A stretch of 64,000 bases of DNA from Paraburkholderia phenoliruptrix (GTDB lineage: Bacteria; Pseudomonadota; Gammaproteobacteria; Burkholderiales; Burkholderiaceae). The notes beneath the pieces are model-generated. The model was not told where the DNA came from. It made no database searches and was given only the letters and a program-made list of their open reading frames with translations. Position numbers and translations under genes: made by a program. Below are positions 47,254-55,696 of this stretch, piece by piece. Numbering within the stretch: position 1 is the stretch's first letter; each line of letters starts with the position of its first letter. The stretch is from contig NZ_CADIKB010000009.1 of NCBI RefSeq assembly GCF_902859825.1, positions 62,001-126,000 of the forward strand. Reading direction: 5' to 3'.

Positions 47254-47958
47254 TTAAACATCGCTTCCGCTACCGTCCAACATGCCGGGCGCATTGCCCC
47301 TGCCTTCGTGGCGGGCCGCCCCGTTGTCTGGCGATGCCGGGCGGTCTGCTGGGCGTGGCGCATGGCCATACCAGCGCGGGTAAAACTGCTGCACTGCCTC
47401 CCCGTCGAAACGCAGCGCATGGCAGCGTCCCAACTGGAACGGCGGTTTTTCGTTTAAACGTTCGGCGTCGCCGTCAGTCGACCCGTTTTCTGAACTGGCA
47501 CTCCCGCCTCGCGTGTCGTCACCGGTGTTCCATACGTCGCCGGCGAACGCCTGAATCGCGGCGGTCGGCAGGACCGCGCACAACTCGGTGAGATGCGTGC
47601 AACCAGCCGTGCCGGCCAGCAAACGGGCAGCATCGCGACGGAAGTTGTGGAACAGATTGAGCCCGATGAGGGCACGATAGGCGGGATTGCTGGCTTGGCA
47701 GAGCCCAGGATAGGGCGCCCAGTCGGACGACGCCTCGGCGTCGACGACATTGAGCTTGCGATCGATGGTGATGCGAAGCCAGAGTTCATGGATCGGTTGA
47801 CCATTGGGCCGGACGCCCGACGCAAGCACGACGTCGCGTGGCTTTTCGTCGGTCAAGCACGCTTCCACATCCCACAAGCCGTCCGCTCGTTCATAAGCTT
47901 CCGCCCGGATTGCGCGGCGATGGCGCAACTGACGGGGCACTGACGAGGAAAGCGGCAT
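47254..47958 (-). CDS. DUF2889 domain protein
   Basis: A 234-residue protein matching the DUF2889 family. RRAIRAEAYERADGLWDVEACLTDEK (split in reading) near residue 15, HELWLRITIDRKLNVVDAEA, and GCTHLTELCAVLPTAAIQA carry the conserved His, Cys and acidic residues. Function is unknown. The ATG at 47956-47958 is used because the family begins with MPLSSSVPRQLRHRR; the frame is open 76 codons upstream. It is placed between recX and sucC, a conserved order in this group. Confidence 0.85.
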   Translation of the reverse strand: MPLSSSVPRQLRHRRAIRAEAYERADGLWDVEACLTDEKPRDVVLASGVRPNGQPIHELWLRITIDRKLNVVDAEASSDWAPYPGLCQASNPAYRALIGLNLFHNFRRDAARLLAGTAGCTHLTELCAVLPTAAIQAFAGDVWNTGDDTRGGSASSENGSTDGDAERLNEKPPFQLGRCHALRFDGEAVQQFYPRWYGHAPRPADRPASPDNGAARHEGRGNAPGMLDGSGSDV

Positions 47959-48088
47959 GCGAAAAGGAAAGGCCGAATTGGAAAACCCGCGAATTTTACC
48001 ATACTGGGTATTTGAGACAGGCGGGAGTGCGGCAGCGGCCGGCTGCGCGCCGGTTATGGGCGGGATTATGGCGGGGTTGGCCGCCCGG

Positions 48089-48883
48089 TTATTCGCCGCT
48101 CCAGTCTTCGTCGATGCCCTTGAGAATCTTGCCGATGGTCGCGCCCGAGAAACCCCGCGACGCGAGAAAACGCGCCTGCTTGGCACGCTCGGCCGGGGTT
48201 TGCGGAAGCTGGCCGAACTTCTTGCGCCATACGGCCTGCGCGCGCGCCAGCTCGGTTTCGCGCAACTGGGCGCTGGCTTCCTCGACGAGTGCCTGATCCA
48301 CCGCGTGCTGCTTCAATTCGCCGACGATCCGGCTAGCGCCGAGCCGCGACGACCGGCGATGAATCAGGCTTTCTGCGAATCGGGAGTCCGACAGCCAGTT
48401 TTCGGCCTCCAGCGTGTCGAGCAGCGTATCGAGCGAGTCGTTTTCTTCGACGAACGGCTTCAGCTTGCGTGCGAGTTCGCTACGGCTGTACTCGCGACGC
48501 GACAGATAGCCTAGCGCGCGCCCTTTGAGCGAACGCGCGGGACGTTGGGATTTCTTTACTTCGCCTTGAGCGTGCCCGGTGTCTGGGCTCGGCGAGCCGG
48601 GGCTGTGGCGAGAGCCGGACGATCGTGATGAACCACGCGAGCGCGTGTAAGTGGGCTCGGCCGATGGGTCGGGTTGGGTTGACTGGAACTGCGCGCGCCG
48701 CGGGCCACGGCCTGAGGCGCGATCATGCGCGTCGAATGATTCGAAGGGATCGGGCGACTGCGACGGATGCGATGAATCCAGCAGGTTCGCCGGACCCGAA
48801 CGTTCGCGCGAACCGCTAGCTTCATCGCGCGGGCCAGCCGCATTGCGTCCGGTATCGGACAATGGGCGGCCCTTGCGTATCAC
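48089..48883 (-). CDS. recX: Regulatory protein RecX, with long low-complexity N-terminus
   Basis: Inhibits and modulates RecA filament activity. It has 264 residues, well above the ~150 typical. The RecX core occupies about residues 115-255: LKGRALGYLSRREYSRSELARKL, then YLSRRE-like three-helix repeats and ASRGFSGATIGKILKG. The first ~110 residues are Ser/Pro/Arg-rich and predicted disordered. No start codon was found between the core and the GTG at 48881-48883, so the extension seems genuine. It begins 7 bp after the recA stop codon, in the same operon. Confidence 0.9.
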   Translation of the reverse strand: MIRKGRPLSDTGRNAAGPRDEASGSRERSGPANLLDSSHPSQSPDPFESFDAHDRASGRGPRRAQFQSTQPDPSAEPTYTRSRGSSRSSGSRHSPGSPSPDTGHAQGEVKKSQRPARSLKGRALGYLSRREYSRSELARKLKPFVEENDSLDTLLDTLEAENWLSDSRFAESLIHRRSSRLGASRIVGELKQHAVDQALVEEASAQLRETELARAQAVWRKKFGQLPQTPAERAKQARFLASRGFSGATIGKILKGIDEDWSGE

Positions 48884-48890
48884 GTAGTGG

Positions 48891-49967
48891 TTACTCTTCT
48901 TCGTCCGCGACTTCTGCGCCTGCGCCGGTCACTGCTTCGGCCATTGCATTCACGCCCAGCGATTCGCGGATACGGTTTTCGATCTCACGCGCGATGTCCG
49001 GATTTTCGCGCAGGAATTCACGCGCGTTGTCCTTGCCCTGGCCAATACGCTCGCCGTTATAGCTGTACCACGCACCGGCCTTGTCGACGATCTTGGCCTG
49101 CACGCCCAGGTCGATGATTTCGCCCTGTCGCGAAATACCTTCGCCGTAAAGAATGTCGAAAATTGCCTCGCGGAACGGCGGCGACACCTTGTTCTTGACC
49201 ACCTTGACGCGGGTTTCGTTGCCGATCACTTCGTCGTTCTTCTTGATCGAACCGATGCGGCGAATGTCCAGACGCACCGACGCATAGAACTTCAGCGCGT
49301 TGCCGCCCGTGGTGGTTTCCGGATTGCCGAACATCACGCCGATCTTCATGCGGATCTGGTTGATGAAGATGACGAGGCAGTTGGTGCGCTTGATCGTGCC
49401 GGTGAGCTTGCGCAGCGCCTGCGACATGAGACGTGCTTGCAGACCCGGCAGCGAGTCGCCCATTTCGCCTTCGATTTCAGCCTTCGGCACCAGTGCCGCG
49501 ACCGAGTCGATCACGATCATGTCGATCGAGCCCGAGCGCACGAGTGCGTCGGCGATTTCCAGCGCCTGCTCACCCGTGTCCGGCTGCGAAACCAGCAGGT
49601 CGCTCACGTTCACGCCGAGCTTGCCGGCGTATTGAATGTCCAGCGCGTGTTCCGCGTCGATAAACGCTGCCGTGCCGCCGAGCTTCTGCATTTCGGCAAT
49701 GACCTGCAGCGTGAGCGTGGTTTTACCCGACGACTCCGGACCGTAGATTTCGACCACGCGGCCACGCGGCAGACCGCCGACGCCCAGTGCGATATCCAGG
49801 CCAAGCGATCCAGTGGAAACGACCTGGATGTCTTCGACTGCCTCACCTGCGCCGAGCCGCATGACCGACCCTTTGCCGAACTGCTTTTCGATCTGCGCGA
49901 GGGCGGCAGCGAGTGCCTTGCTCTTTTCAGCAGTCAGTCCAGCCGAGCCTTTCTTGCTTTCTTCCAT
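48891..49967 (-). CDS. recA: Recombinase RecA
   Basis: The DNA-strand exchange protein and SOS co-protease. It has 358 residues. The Walker A box is in [12 protein letters not shown] near residue 70, Walker B is [19 protein letters not shown], and the DNA-binding loop region [15 protein letters not shown] follows. The acidic C-terminus ([11 protein letters not shown]) is typical. The ATG at 49965-49967 has an AGGA box. Sixty-seven further codons are open upstream but include the promoter. A LexA box lies at 50049-50064. Confidence 0.98.
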   Translation of the reverse strand: MEESKKGSAGLTAEKSKALAAALAQIEKQFGKGSVMRLGAGEAVEDIQVVSTGSLGLDIALGVGGLPRGRVVEIYGPESSGKTTLTLQVIAEMQKLGGTAAFIDAEHALDIQYAGKLGVNVSDLLVSQPDTGEQALEIADALVRSGSIDMIVIDSVAALVPKAEIEGEMGDSLPGLQARLMSQALRKLTGTIKRTNCLVIFINQIRMKIGVMFGNPETTTGGNALKFYASVRLDIRRIGSIKKNDEVIGNETRVKVVKNKVSPPFREAIFDILYGEGISRQGEIIDLGVQAKIVDKAGAWYSYNGERIGQGKDNAREFLRENPDIAREIENRIRESLGVNAMAEAVTGAGAEVADEEE

Positions 49968-50048
49968 GAATCGTCCTTTGCTATGATGAACGGCGTCTGA
50001 GGCAGATGTGTCGTCCATTTTTAAAGGACAGCACACGAAACCCAGACA

Positions 50049-50064
50049 CTGTATAAAAAAACAG
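50049..50064 (-). promoter_or_regulatory. LexA (SOS) box of the recA promoter
   Basis: CTGT-N8-ACAG with an all-A/T spacer (ATAAAAAA) matches the LexA consensus exactly in its half-sites. It lies about 82 bp upstream of the recA start codon. On the minus strand TTGCCA (-35-like) and TATACA/TACAGT (-10-like) straddle the box with 15-17 bp spacing, so LexA would block the promoter. Confidence 0.88.
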
Positions 50065-50204
50065 TAGTTTTGGCAAGCGCGATTCTCATGCGAACGCGCA
50101 TTTTTACCGTCGCGCTGCCTAAACCACCCACAATAATTTTCGGAGACCGCTGTGCGCCGCGGGGACACCCGAGGTGCCGGCCACAGGCCCTGAGCTGGCG
50201 CATC

Positions 50205-51008
50205 ATGCGAATTCTGATTGCCGAAGACGACAGCATACTCGCGGACGGTCTGGTTCGATCACTCCGCCAATCGGCCTATGCCGTGGATCACGTGAAGAAC
50301 GGCGTCGAGGCCGACACCGCGCTGTCGATGCAAAGTTTCGATCTGCTGATTCTCGATCTCGGCCTGCCGCGCATGTCCGGGCTCGAGGTGCTGCGCCGCC
50401 TGCGCGCCCGCAATTCCAATCTGCCCGTGCTGATCCTGACGGCCGCCGACAGCGTCGACGAGCGCGTCAAGGGCCTCGATCTCGGCGCCGACGACTACAT
50501 GGCCAAGCCGTTCGCCCTGAACGAACTGGAAGCGCGCGTGCGCGCGCTGACGCGGCGCGGCGCTGGCGGCGGCCCGACCGTCGTGCGGCACGGTTCGCTG
50601 TCGTTCGATCAGGTGGGCCGGATCGCCTATATCAACGATCAGGTGATCGACCTGTCGGCGCGCGAGCTCGGCCTGCTCGAAGTGCTGCTGCAGCGGATCG
50701 GCCGGCTGGTGTCGAAAGAACAGCTGGTCGACCATCTGTGCGAATGGGGCGAGGAAGTCAGCAACAACGCAATCGAGGTGTATGTGCACCGGCTGCGCAA
50801 GAAAATCGAGCCGAGCGGCGTGCGTATCATCACCGTGCGTGGACTTGGCTACTGCCTCGAAAAGGCGGTCGCAGCCGCGAACGCCAATCCGGGCGGCAAT
50901 GCGGGCCATGCAGGCACCCCTGACACGGCCGCCGCCCCTGAGCCGGCGCCGTCGCCCTCGTCGCCGGCACCGTCCGGCGGAATGCCGGCAAGCCATCACT
51001 ATAAGTAG
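50205..51008 (+). CDS. OmpR-family response regulator (TctD-like)
   Basis: A 267-residue regulator. The receiver domain (1-115) has phosphoacceptor D51 (LLILDLGLP) and the conserved Lys in MAKPFALNE; the winged-helix output domain (about 125-222) ends with [15 protein letters not shown] and [10 protein letters not shown]. The last ~45 residues are a Pro/Ala/Gly/Ser-rich tail not normally present in the family. The ATG at 50205 begins MRILIAEDD. It is followed 9 bp later by the kinase gene, so the two form a TctDE-like system. Confidence 0.93.
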   Translation: MRILIAEDDSILADGLVRSLRQSAYAVDHVKNGVEADTALSMQSFDLLILDLGLPRMSGLEVLRRLRARNSNLPVLILTAADSVDERVKGLDLGADDYMAKPFALNELEARVRALTRRGAGGGPTVVRHGSLSFDQVGRIAYINDQVIDLSARELGLLEVLLQRIGRLVSKEQLVDHLCEWGEEVSNNAIEVYVHRLRKKIEPSGVRIITVRGLGYCLEKAVAAANANPGGNAGHAGTPDTAAAPEPAPSPSSPAPSGGMPASHHYK

Positions 51009-51017
51009 AGCACTTTC

Positions 51018-52565
51018 ATGTCCGCACGCGCAGATCGCGCGGCGGCTCGCGCGGCGGACCTCGACGAGGCGCGCGACGAGCGCTACGCCAATCCGTTCGC
51101 CCCGCCCGACGAAACCGAAGCCGCCGCCGAGGCGCGTCCGCGCTCGTTGTTCGGCGAAATCCTCGACTGGATGCTGGCGCCGCTGCTGCTGCTCTGGCCG
51201 ATGAGCCTCGCGGTGACTTACCTCGTCGCCAAGTCGATTGCCAACGGGCCGTTCGACCGCGCGCTCGAAACCGACGCCTACGTGCTCGCGCGCCAGATCC
51301 ATCCGGTCAACGGCGTCGCCGAACTGACGCTGCCCGATTCCACGCGCGACTTTCTGCGCACCGATAACGTCGACAGTGTGTTCTATCAGGTGCTCGGCAC
51401 GCGCGGCGAGCTGGTGGCGGGCGAGCGCGACATGCCGCTGCCGCACGAGGACGACCGGCCGCAGCCCGGCCTCGTGGCGTTCCGCGACGACATGCTGCGC
51501 GGCAACGACATCCGCGTCGCCTATACGACGGTCGAGTTCCCGCAGACGCCGGGCGCGGAGCCGGTGCTCGTGCAGGTGGCGGAGACGCTCGACAAACGCA
51601 GCCAGCTTGCCAACGACATCATCAAGGGCGTGATCCTGCCGCAGTTCGTGATCCTGCCGCTCGCGATCCTGCTCGTGTGGTTCGGCCTGTCGCGCGGGCT
51701 TGCGCCGCTGCACGCGCTGCAGGCGCACATCCGCGCGCGGCGTCCGGACGACCTCTCGCCGCTCGAGGCGCGCCGCGCGCCGCCGGAAATCGAGCCGCTC
51801 GTCACGTCGTTCAACGACCTGCTGACGCGCCTCGAACAGAATATGGAGCTGCAAAAGCGCTTTATCGCCGACGCCGCGCATCAGATGAAGACGCCGCTCG
51901 CAGGTCTGCGCACCCAGGCCGAACTGGCGCTGCGGCAGGACGCGTCGGAGGAAGTGCACCGCTCGCTCGAACAGATCGCGACGAGTTCCGAGCACGCGGC
52001 CCGCCTCGTCACCCAGCTGCTCGCGCTCGCACGCGCGGAAAACCGTATGTCGGGGCAGATTTTCACGCCGGTGGAAGTGACGGAGGTGGCGCGCAACGCC
52101 GTGCGGGACTGGGTGCAGGCCGCGCTCGCCAAGCAGATGGATCTCGGCTACGAGGCGCCCGACGAGCCAGTCGAAGTGGAAGGCAATCCGGTCATGTTGC
52201 GCGAGATGCTGTCGAACCTGATCGACAACGCGATCCGCTACACGCCGGCGGGCGGCCGCATCACGGTGAGAGTGAGGCACGATGCGGCCGCGCGGCTCGT
52301 GCATCTGGAAGTGGAAGACACGGGGCTAGGCATTCCGGTGGCCGAGCGCGCGCGCGTGCTGGAGCGCTTTTACCGGATTCTCGGCCGCGAAGGCGACGGC
52401 AGCGGCCTCGGGCTGGCCATCGTCCGCGAAATTGCGACCATGCACGGCGGCGAGCTGACTATCGAAGACAACGTCTATCAGACCTCGCCGAGGCTTGCGG
52501 GAACACTCGTGCGTGTCAGTTTGCACGTGCTGGAACGGGGCAGGACTTACCCTAACGCGACCTGA
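51018..52565 (+). CDS. Sensor histidine kinase (TctE-like, 2CSK_N domain)
   Basis: A 515-residue inner-membrane sensor. A cytoplasmic N-terminus of about 45 acidic residues precedes TM1 (about 50-70). The periplasmic 2CSK_N-type domain runs about 75-200, TM2 about 205-225 and HAMP about 226-275. The phosphoacceptor H288 is in FIADAAHQMKTPLAGL, the variant box typical of TctE. The catalytic domain has MLSNLIDNAIRYTPAGG and DTGLGIPVAER. TctE senses tricarboxylates in relatives, but no tripartite tricarboxylate transporter lies beside it here, so the signal is open. An MHS transporter gene follows. Confidence 0.93.
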   Translation: MSARADRAAARAADLDEARDERYANPFAPPDETEAAAEARPRSLFGEILDWMLAPLLLLWPMSLAVTYLVAKSIANGPFDRALETDAYVLARQIHPVNGVAELTLPDSTRDFLRTDNVDSVFYQVLGTRGELVAGERDMPLPHEDDRPQPGLVAFRDDMLRGNDIRVAYTTVEFPQTPGAEPVLVQVAETLDKRSQLANDIIKGVILPQFVILPLAILLVWFGLSRGLAPLHALQAHIRARRPDDLSPLEARRAPPEIEPLVTSFNDLLTRLEQNMELQKRFIADAAHQMKTPLAGLRTQAELALRQDASEEVHRSLEQIATSSEHAARLVTQLLALARAENRMSGQIFTPVEVTEVARNAVRDWVQAALAKQMDLGYEAPDEPVEVEGNPVMLREMLSNLIDNAIRYTPAGGRITVRVRHDAAARLVHLEVEDTGLGIPVAERARVLERFYRILGREGDGSGLGLAIVREIATMHGGELTIEDNVYQTSPRLAGTLVRVSLHVLERGRTYPNAT

Positions 52566-52783
52566 CCACCCCCGACGCCACATGACAGATTCAACGACGT
52601 TGAGACCAGACTGTGCGCGCTTGCACACAACTTGACAGATTTTCCGAAAAATTCGAGGCTCATTTCGAGGCCGCGCGCGTGGCCGTCCGCGTCAGTACGC
52701 CGTAAGTTTTCACTCCAATAATCGGTTGCACGGTGCACAGCGGGCCGGTGCGCCGCATGCACATCAAATATTGGAGACGACAA

Positions 52784-54442
52784 ATGGCTACCGTTGGCGG
52801 ACACATTGCGCCCGTACCCATGACGCGCGATGAGAAGCGGGTGATCTTCGCATCGTCGCTAGGTACGGTTTTCGAGTGGTACGACTTCTATCTCGCCGGC
52901 TCGCTGGCGGCCTTCATCAGCAAGAGCTTCTTCTCCGGCGTGAATCCCACGGCCGGCTTCATCTTCACGCTGCTCAGCTTTGCCGCGGGTTTTGCGGTCC
53001 GGCCGTTCGGCGCAGTGGTGTTCGGGCGGCTTGGCGACCTGGTCGGCCGGAAGTACACCTTCCTCGTCACCATCGTGATCATGGGTCTGTCGACCTTCCT
53101 CGTCGGCTTTTTGCCGGGTTACGCGGCGATCGGCATTGCTTCGCCGGTGATCTTCATCGCAATGCGCATGCTGCAGGGCCTCGCGCTCGGCGGCGAGTAC
53201 GGCGGTGCCGCCACTTATGTGGCCGAACACGCGCCGCCGGGGCGCCGCGGCTTCTACACCGCCTGGATTCAGACGACGGCCACGCTCGGCCTGTTCCTTT
53301 CGCTGCTGGTGATTCTCGGCGTGCGCACGGCCATGGGCGAAGACGCGTTCGGCGCATGGGGCTGGCGCATTCCGTTCATCGCGTCGATTCTGCTCCTGGC
53401 CGTGTCGGTGTGGATTCGCCTGCAACTGCATGAATCGCCGGTATTCGAGCGCATCAAGGCCGAAGGCAAGACGTCGAAGGCGCCGCTTTCCGAGGCGTTC
53501 GGCCAGTGGAAGAACCTGAAAGTCGTGATTCTCGCGCTGATCGGCCTGACGGCCGGCCAGGCCGTGGTGTGGTACACGGGCCAGTTCTACAGCCTCTTCT
53601 TCCTGACCCAGACGCTCAAGGTCGACGGCGCCACCGCCAACATCATGATCGCGCTCGCGCTTCTGATCGGCACGCCGTTCTTCCTGTTCTTCGGCTCGCT
53701 GTCGGACCGCATCGGCCGCAAGCCGATCATCATGGCAGGCCTTCTGATCGCAGCGCTCACCTACTTCCCGCTCTTCAAGGCGCTTACGCACTACGTCAAC
53801 CCGGCGCTGGAAGCGGCGACGGCCAAGGCGCCTATTGTCGTGATCGCGAATCCGGATGAATGCTCGTTCCAGTTCAATCCGGTCGGCACGTCGAAGTTTA
53901 CGAGTTCGTGCGACATCGCGAAGAGCGCGCTGTCGAAGTCCGGCTTGAACTACGACAACGTGGCGGCCCCTGCGGGCACGCTCGCGCAGATCAAGGTCGG
54001 CGACACGGTGATCAACACTTATGACGGCAAGGCCCCCGACGCGAAGGACCAGGGCAAGACGTTCGACAAAACGCTGGCAACGACGCTGAAGTCCGCCGGC
54101 TATCCGCCGAAGGCCGATTCGTCGCAGATCAACTGGCCGATGAGCGTGGTGATTCTCACCATCCTCGTGATCTACGTGACCATGGTCTACGGGCCGATTG
54201 CGGCGATGCTGGTGGAGATGTTCCCGACGCGGATCCGTTATACGTCGATGTCGCTGCCTTATCACATCGGCAATGGCTGGTTTGGCGGCTTCCTGCCGGC
54301 TACCGCGTTTGCGATCGTCGCGGCGAAGGGCAACATTTACTCCGGGTTGTGGTATCCGATCGTGATCGCGGTGATCACCTTCGTGATCGGCATGCTGTTC
54401 GTGCGCGAGACCAAAGACTCGGATATTTACGCGAAAGACTGA
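52784..54442 (+). CDS. MHS-family MFS transporter with large inserted extracytoplasmic loop
   Basis: A 552-residue proton symporter-like protein of the metabolite:H+ symporter group (ShiA/ProP/KgtP type). The N-terminus SSLGTVFEWYDFYLAG, the TM2-3 loop GRLGDLVGRKYTF, RMLQGLALGGEYGGAATYVAEHAP and the repeat loop GSLSDRIGRKPI are characteristic. Residues ~335-450, between two C-terminal-half helices, form an extra hydrophilic domain of about 115 residues with two cysteines (C360, C376), making the protein about 120 residues longer than most relatives. The ATG at 52784 has a GGAGA box. The substrate is unknown; the adjacent TctDE-like system may regulate it. Confidence 0.9.
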   Translation: MATVGGHIAPVPMTRDEKRVIFASSLGTVFEWYDFYLAGSLAAFISKSFFSGVNPTAGFIFTLLSFAAGFAVRPFGAVVFGRLGDLVGRKYTFLVTIVIMGLSTFLVGFLPGYAAIGIASPVIFIAMRMLQGLALGGEYGGAATYVAEHAPPGRRGFYTAWIQTTATLGLFLSLLVILGVRTAMGEDAFGAWGWRIPFIASILLLAVSVWIRLQLHESPVFERIKAEGKTSKAPLSEAFGQWKNLKVVILALIGLTAGQAVVWYTGQFYSLFFLTQTLKVDGATANIMIALALLIGTPFFLFFGSLSDRIGRKPIIMAGLLIAALTYFPLFKALTHYVNPALEAATAKAPIVVIANPDECSFQFNPVGTSKFTSSCDIAKSALSKSGLNYDNVAAPAGTLAQIKVGDTVINTYDGKAPDAKDQGKTFDKTLATTLKSAGYPPKADSSQINWPMSVVILTILVIYVTMVYGPIAAMLVEMFPTRIRYTSMSLPYHIGNGWFGGFLPATAFAIVAAKGNIYSGLWYPIVIAVITFVIGMLFVRETKDSDIYAKD

Positions 54443-54492
54443 GGCCCGCGCGGGTTCGTGAGGCGGCGATTTAAAAAGTTGCGTGCCGGGGG

Positions 54493-54521
54493 TTGACAGC
54501 CTCCGGCGCTGTCCTCATAAT
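54493..54521 (+). promoter_or_regulatory. Sigma-70 promoter of the tRNA gene
   Basis: TTGACA (54493-54498) and CATAAT (54516-54521) are separated by exactly 17 bp, and the tRNA begins 12 bp further on. This is the clearest promoter in the window. Confidence 0.85.
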
Positions 54522-54533
54522 CTCGCTTCTTTC

Positions 54534-54610
<77 letters not shown>

Positions 54611-54618
54611 GTTGCAAG

Positions 54619-54654
54619 AAAAAGCCGCTGATCCGCAAGGTTCAGCGGCTTTTT
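54619..54654 (+). terminator. Rho-independent terminator of the tRNA
   Basis: AAGCCGCTGA and TCAGCGGCTT arms with a 10-base loop, flanked by A and T runs. It starts 8 bp after the CCA end. Confidence 0.92.
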
Positions 54655-54715
54655 CGTTTCTGGCTGTCCACGTTTCATCCGGGCAGCGACACCCGCAACT
54701 TAAGGAGGATTGTTG

Positions 54716-55054
54716 ATGACGTTCCGCACCGCTGCGCACACCGTGGCCATCGCATCCATCGCGCTTGTCGGCGCCGCTTCCGTCACCGCGGCACAAGCGC
54801 AGACCACCACCGACAACCAGTGGCGCGCAAGCCAGAGCACGCTGTCCACGCTTTTGCAGAACGGCTACAAGATCGTGGCCGTCGTCAACACGCCTCGGGG
54901 CGAGGCCGGTCCGGCCGACACCATCTTCGTGCAGCGCGACCAGAGCGCGTTCAAATGCATCGACCCGCAGGGACCCGAGCCCGGGAAAAAGGTGCCGGCC
55001 TGCTTTGAGCTGGCGCCGCCGTCGGGCGCCACCCCCGGCTCGGAAACCAAGTAG
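54716..55054 (+). CDS. Small secreted protein of unknown function
   Basis: A 112-residue protein with a Sec signal peptide: MTFRTAAHTVAIASIALVGA, then cleavage near AQAQ (residue ~29). The mature part is about 83 residues and has two cysteines (FKCIDPQG and VPACFEL) about 15 residues apart that could form a disulfide, a short beta-rich core (NGYKIVAVVNTP, DTIFVQRDQS) and a Pro/Gly-rich tail. The ATG at 54716 has an AAGGAGG box at good spacing. No known domain is recognised. It follows the tRNA terminator, so it has its own promoter. Confidence 0.75.
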   Translation: MTFRTAAHTVAIASIALVGAASVTAAQAQTTTDNQWRASQSTLSTLLQNGYKIVAVVNTPRGEAGPADTIFVQRDQSAFKCIDPQGPEPGKKVPACFELAPPSGATPGSETK

Positions 55055-55090
55055 CCGCTGCCGCCGTGAGGTCGACGGCGGCAAAACGGA

Positions 55091-55561
55091 TCACCGGTCG
55101 ACCAGCCGGCTCAAATTGCCGCGCACGCGCTGCAACAGCGTGATCAATTGCGCGGCTTCTTCCTTGCTGAAGCCGTTCAACGCTTCCAGCGCGACCGCGT
55201 CGCCCACTTCGCGCGCCTTGCCGAGCGCGCGCTCCGCCTTCGGTGTCATGCGCACCTGACGCTCGCGCCGGTCCTGCGGATTGGCCGCGCGCTCGATCCA
55301 GCCGCCCTCCTCCATCCGGTCGAGCAAGCGGCCGGCCGAAATCGGCGCAACTTCCAGTAGATCGGCCAGCCGCGCCTGGTTGACGTCGCCGTAATGCGCG
55401 AGATAAGCCAGCACGCGGCATTGGGCGCGCGTCAGATCGACCGACGATTTCGCGAGGTCGTCGAAACGCTTGCCGCTCAAGCGGCCGATGTCCGAAACAA
55501 GAAAGCCGAAGCGCTCTTCAAGCTGAGCAAGCTGGGCGGGTCGGGCGGGTTGGGTCTCCAT
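55091..55561 (-). CDS. MarR-family transcriptional regulator
   Basis: A 156-residue winged-helix regulator. The recognition region NQARLADLLEVAPISAGRLLDRMEEGGWIER (split by a wing) and the basic wing NPQDRRERQVRMTP are typical MarR. The start at 55559-55561 (METQPARP) is uncertain: longer in-frame ATGs at 55624 and 55648 exist, and no good ribosome site precedes any of them. It is divergent from an EmrB-type exporter; a 26-bp palindrome in between is its likely operator. Ligands are probably phenolic or drug-like. Confidence 0.9.
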   Translation of the reverse strand: METQPARPAQLAQLEERFGFLVSDIGRLSGKRFDDLAKSSVDLTRAQCRVLAYLAHYGDVNQARLADLLEVAPISAGRLLDRMEEGGWIERAANPQDRRERQVRMTPKAERALGKAREVGDAVALEALNGFSKEEAAQLITLLQRVRGNLSRLVDR

Positions 55562-55653
55562 GCGCGGATTATACGAAAGAGCTTCCTCCCGACACCCCGT
55601 GGCGAGGTTATTCAGCCTCCGCATAATTCCCGATGTGAGCCGGTCCACGCGCC

Positions 55654-55679
55654 GATATATTAAGCATGCTTACTATATC
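55654..55679. promoter_or_regulatory. 26-bp near-perfect palindrome, probable MarR operator
   Basis: The sequence is symmetric at 24 of 26 positions around a central TTAAGCATGCTTA-like core (55660-55672). It sits between the MarR gene and the exporter gene, ending 17 bp before the exporter ATG, where a bound repressor would block transcription of both. Confidence 0.78.
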
Positions 55680-55696
55680 GACGATCTCCCACAGTC

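Noticed and set aside
50259..52304. 681-codon minus-strand frame across the two-component genes
   Set aside because: Shadow of the response regulator and kinase genes, which have complete motifs on the plus strand.
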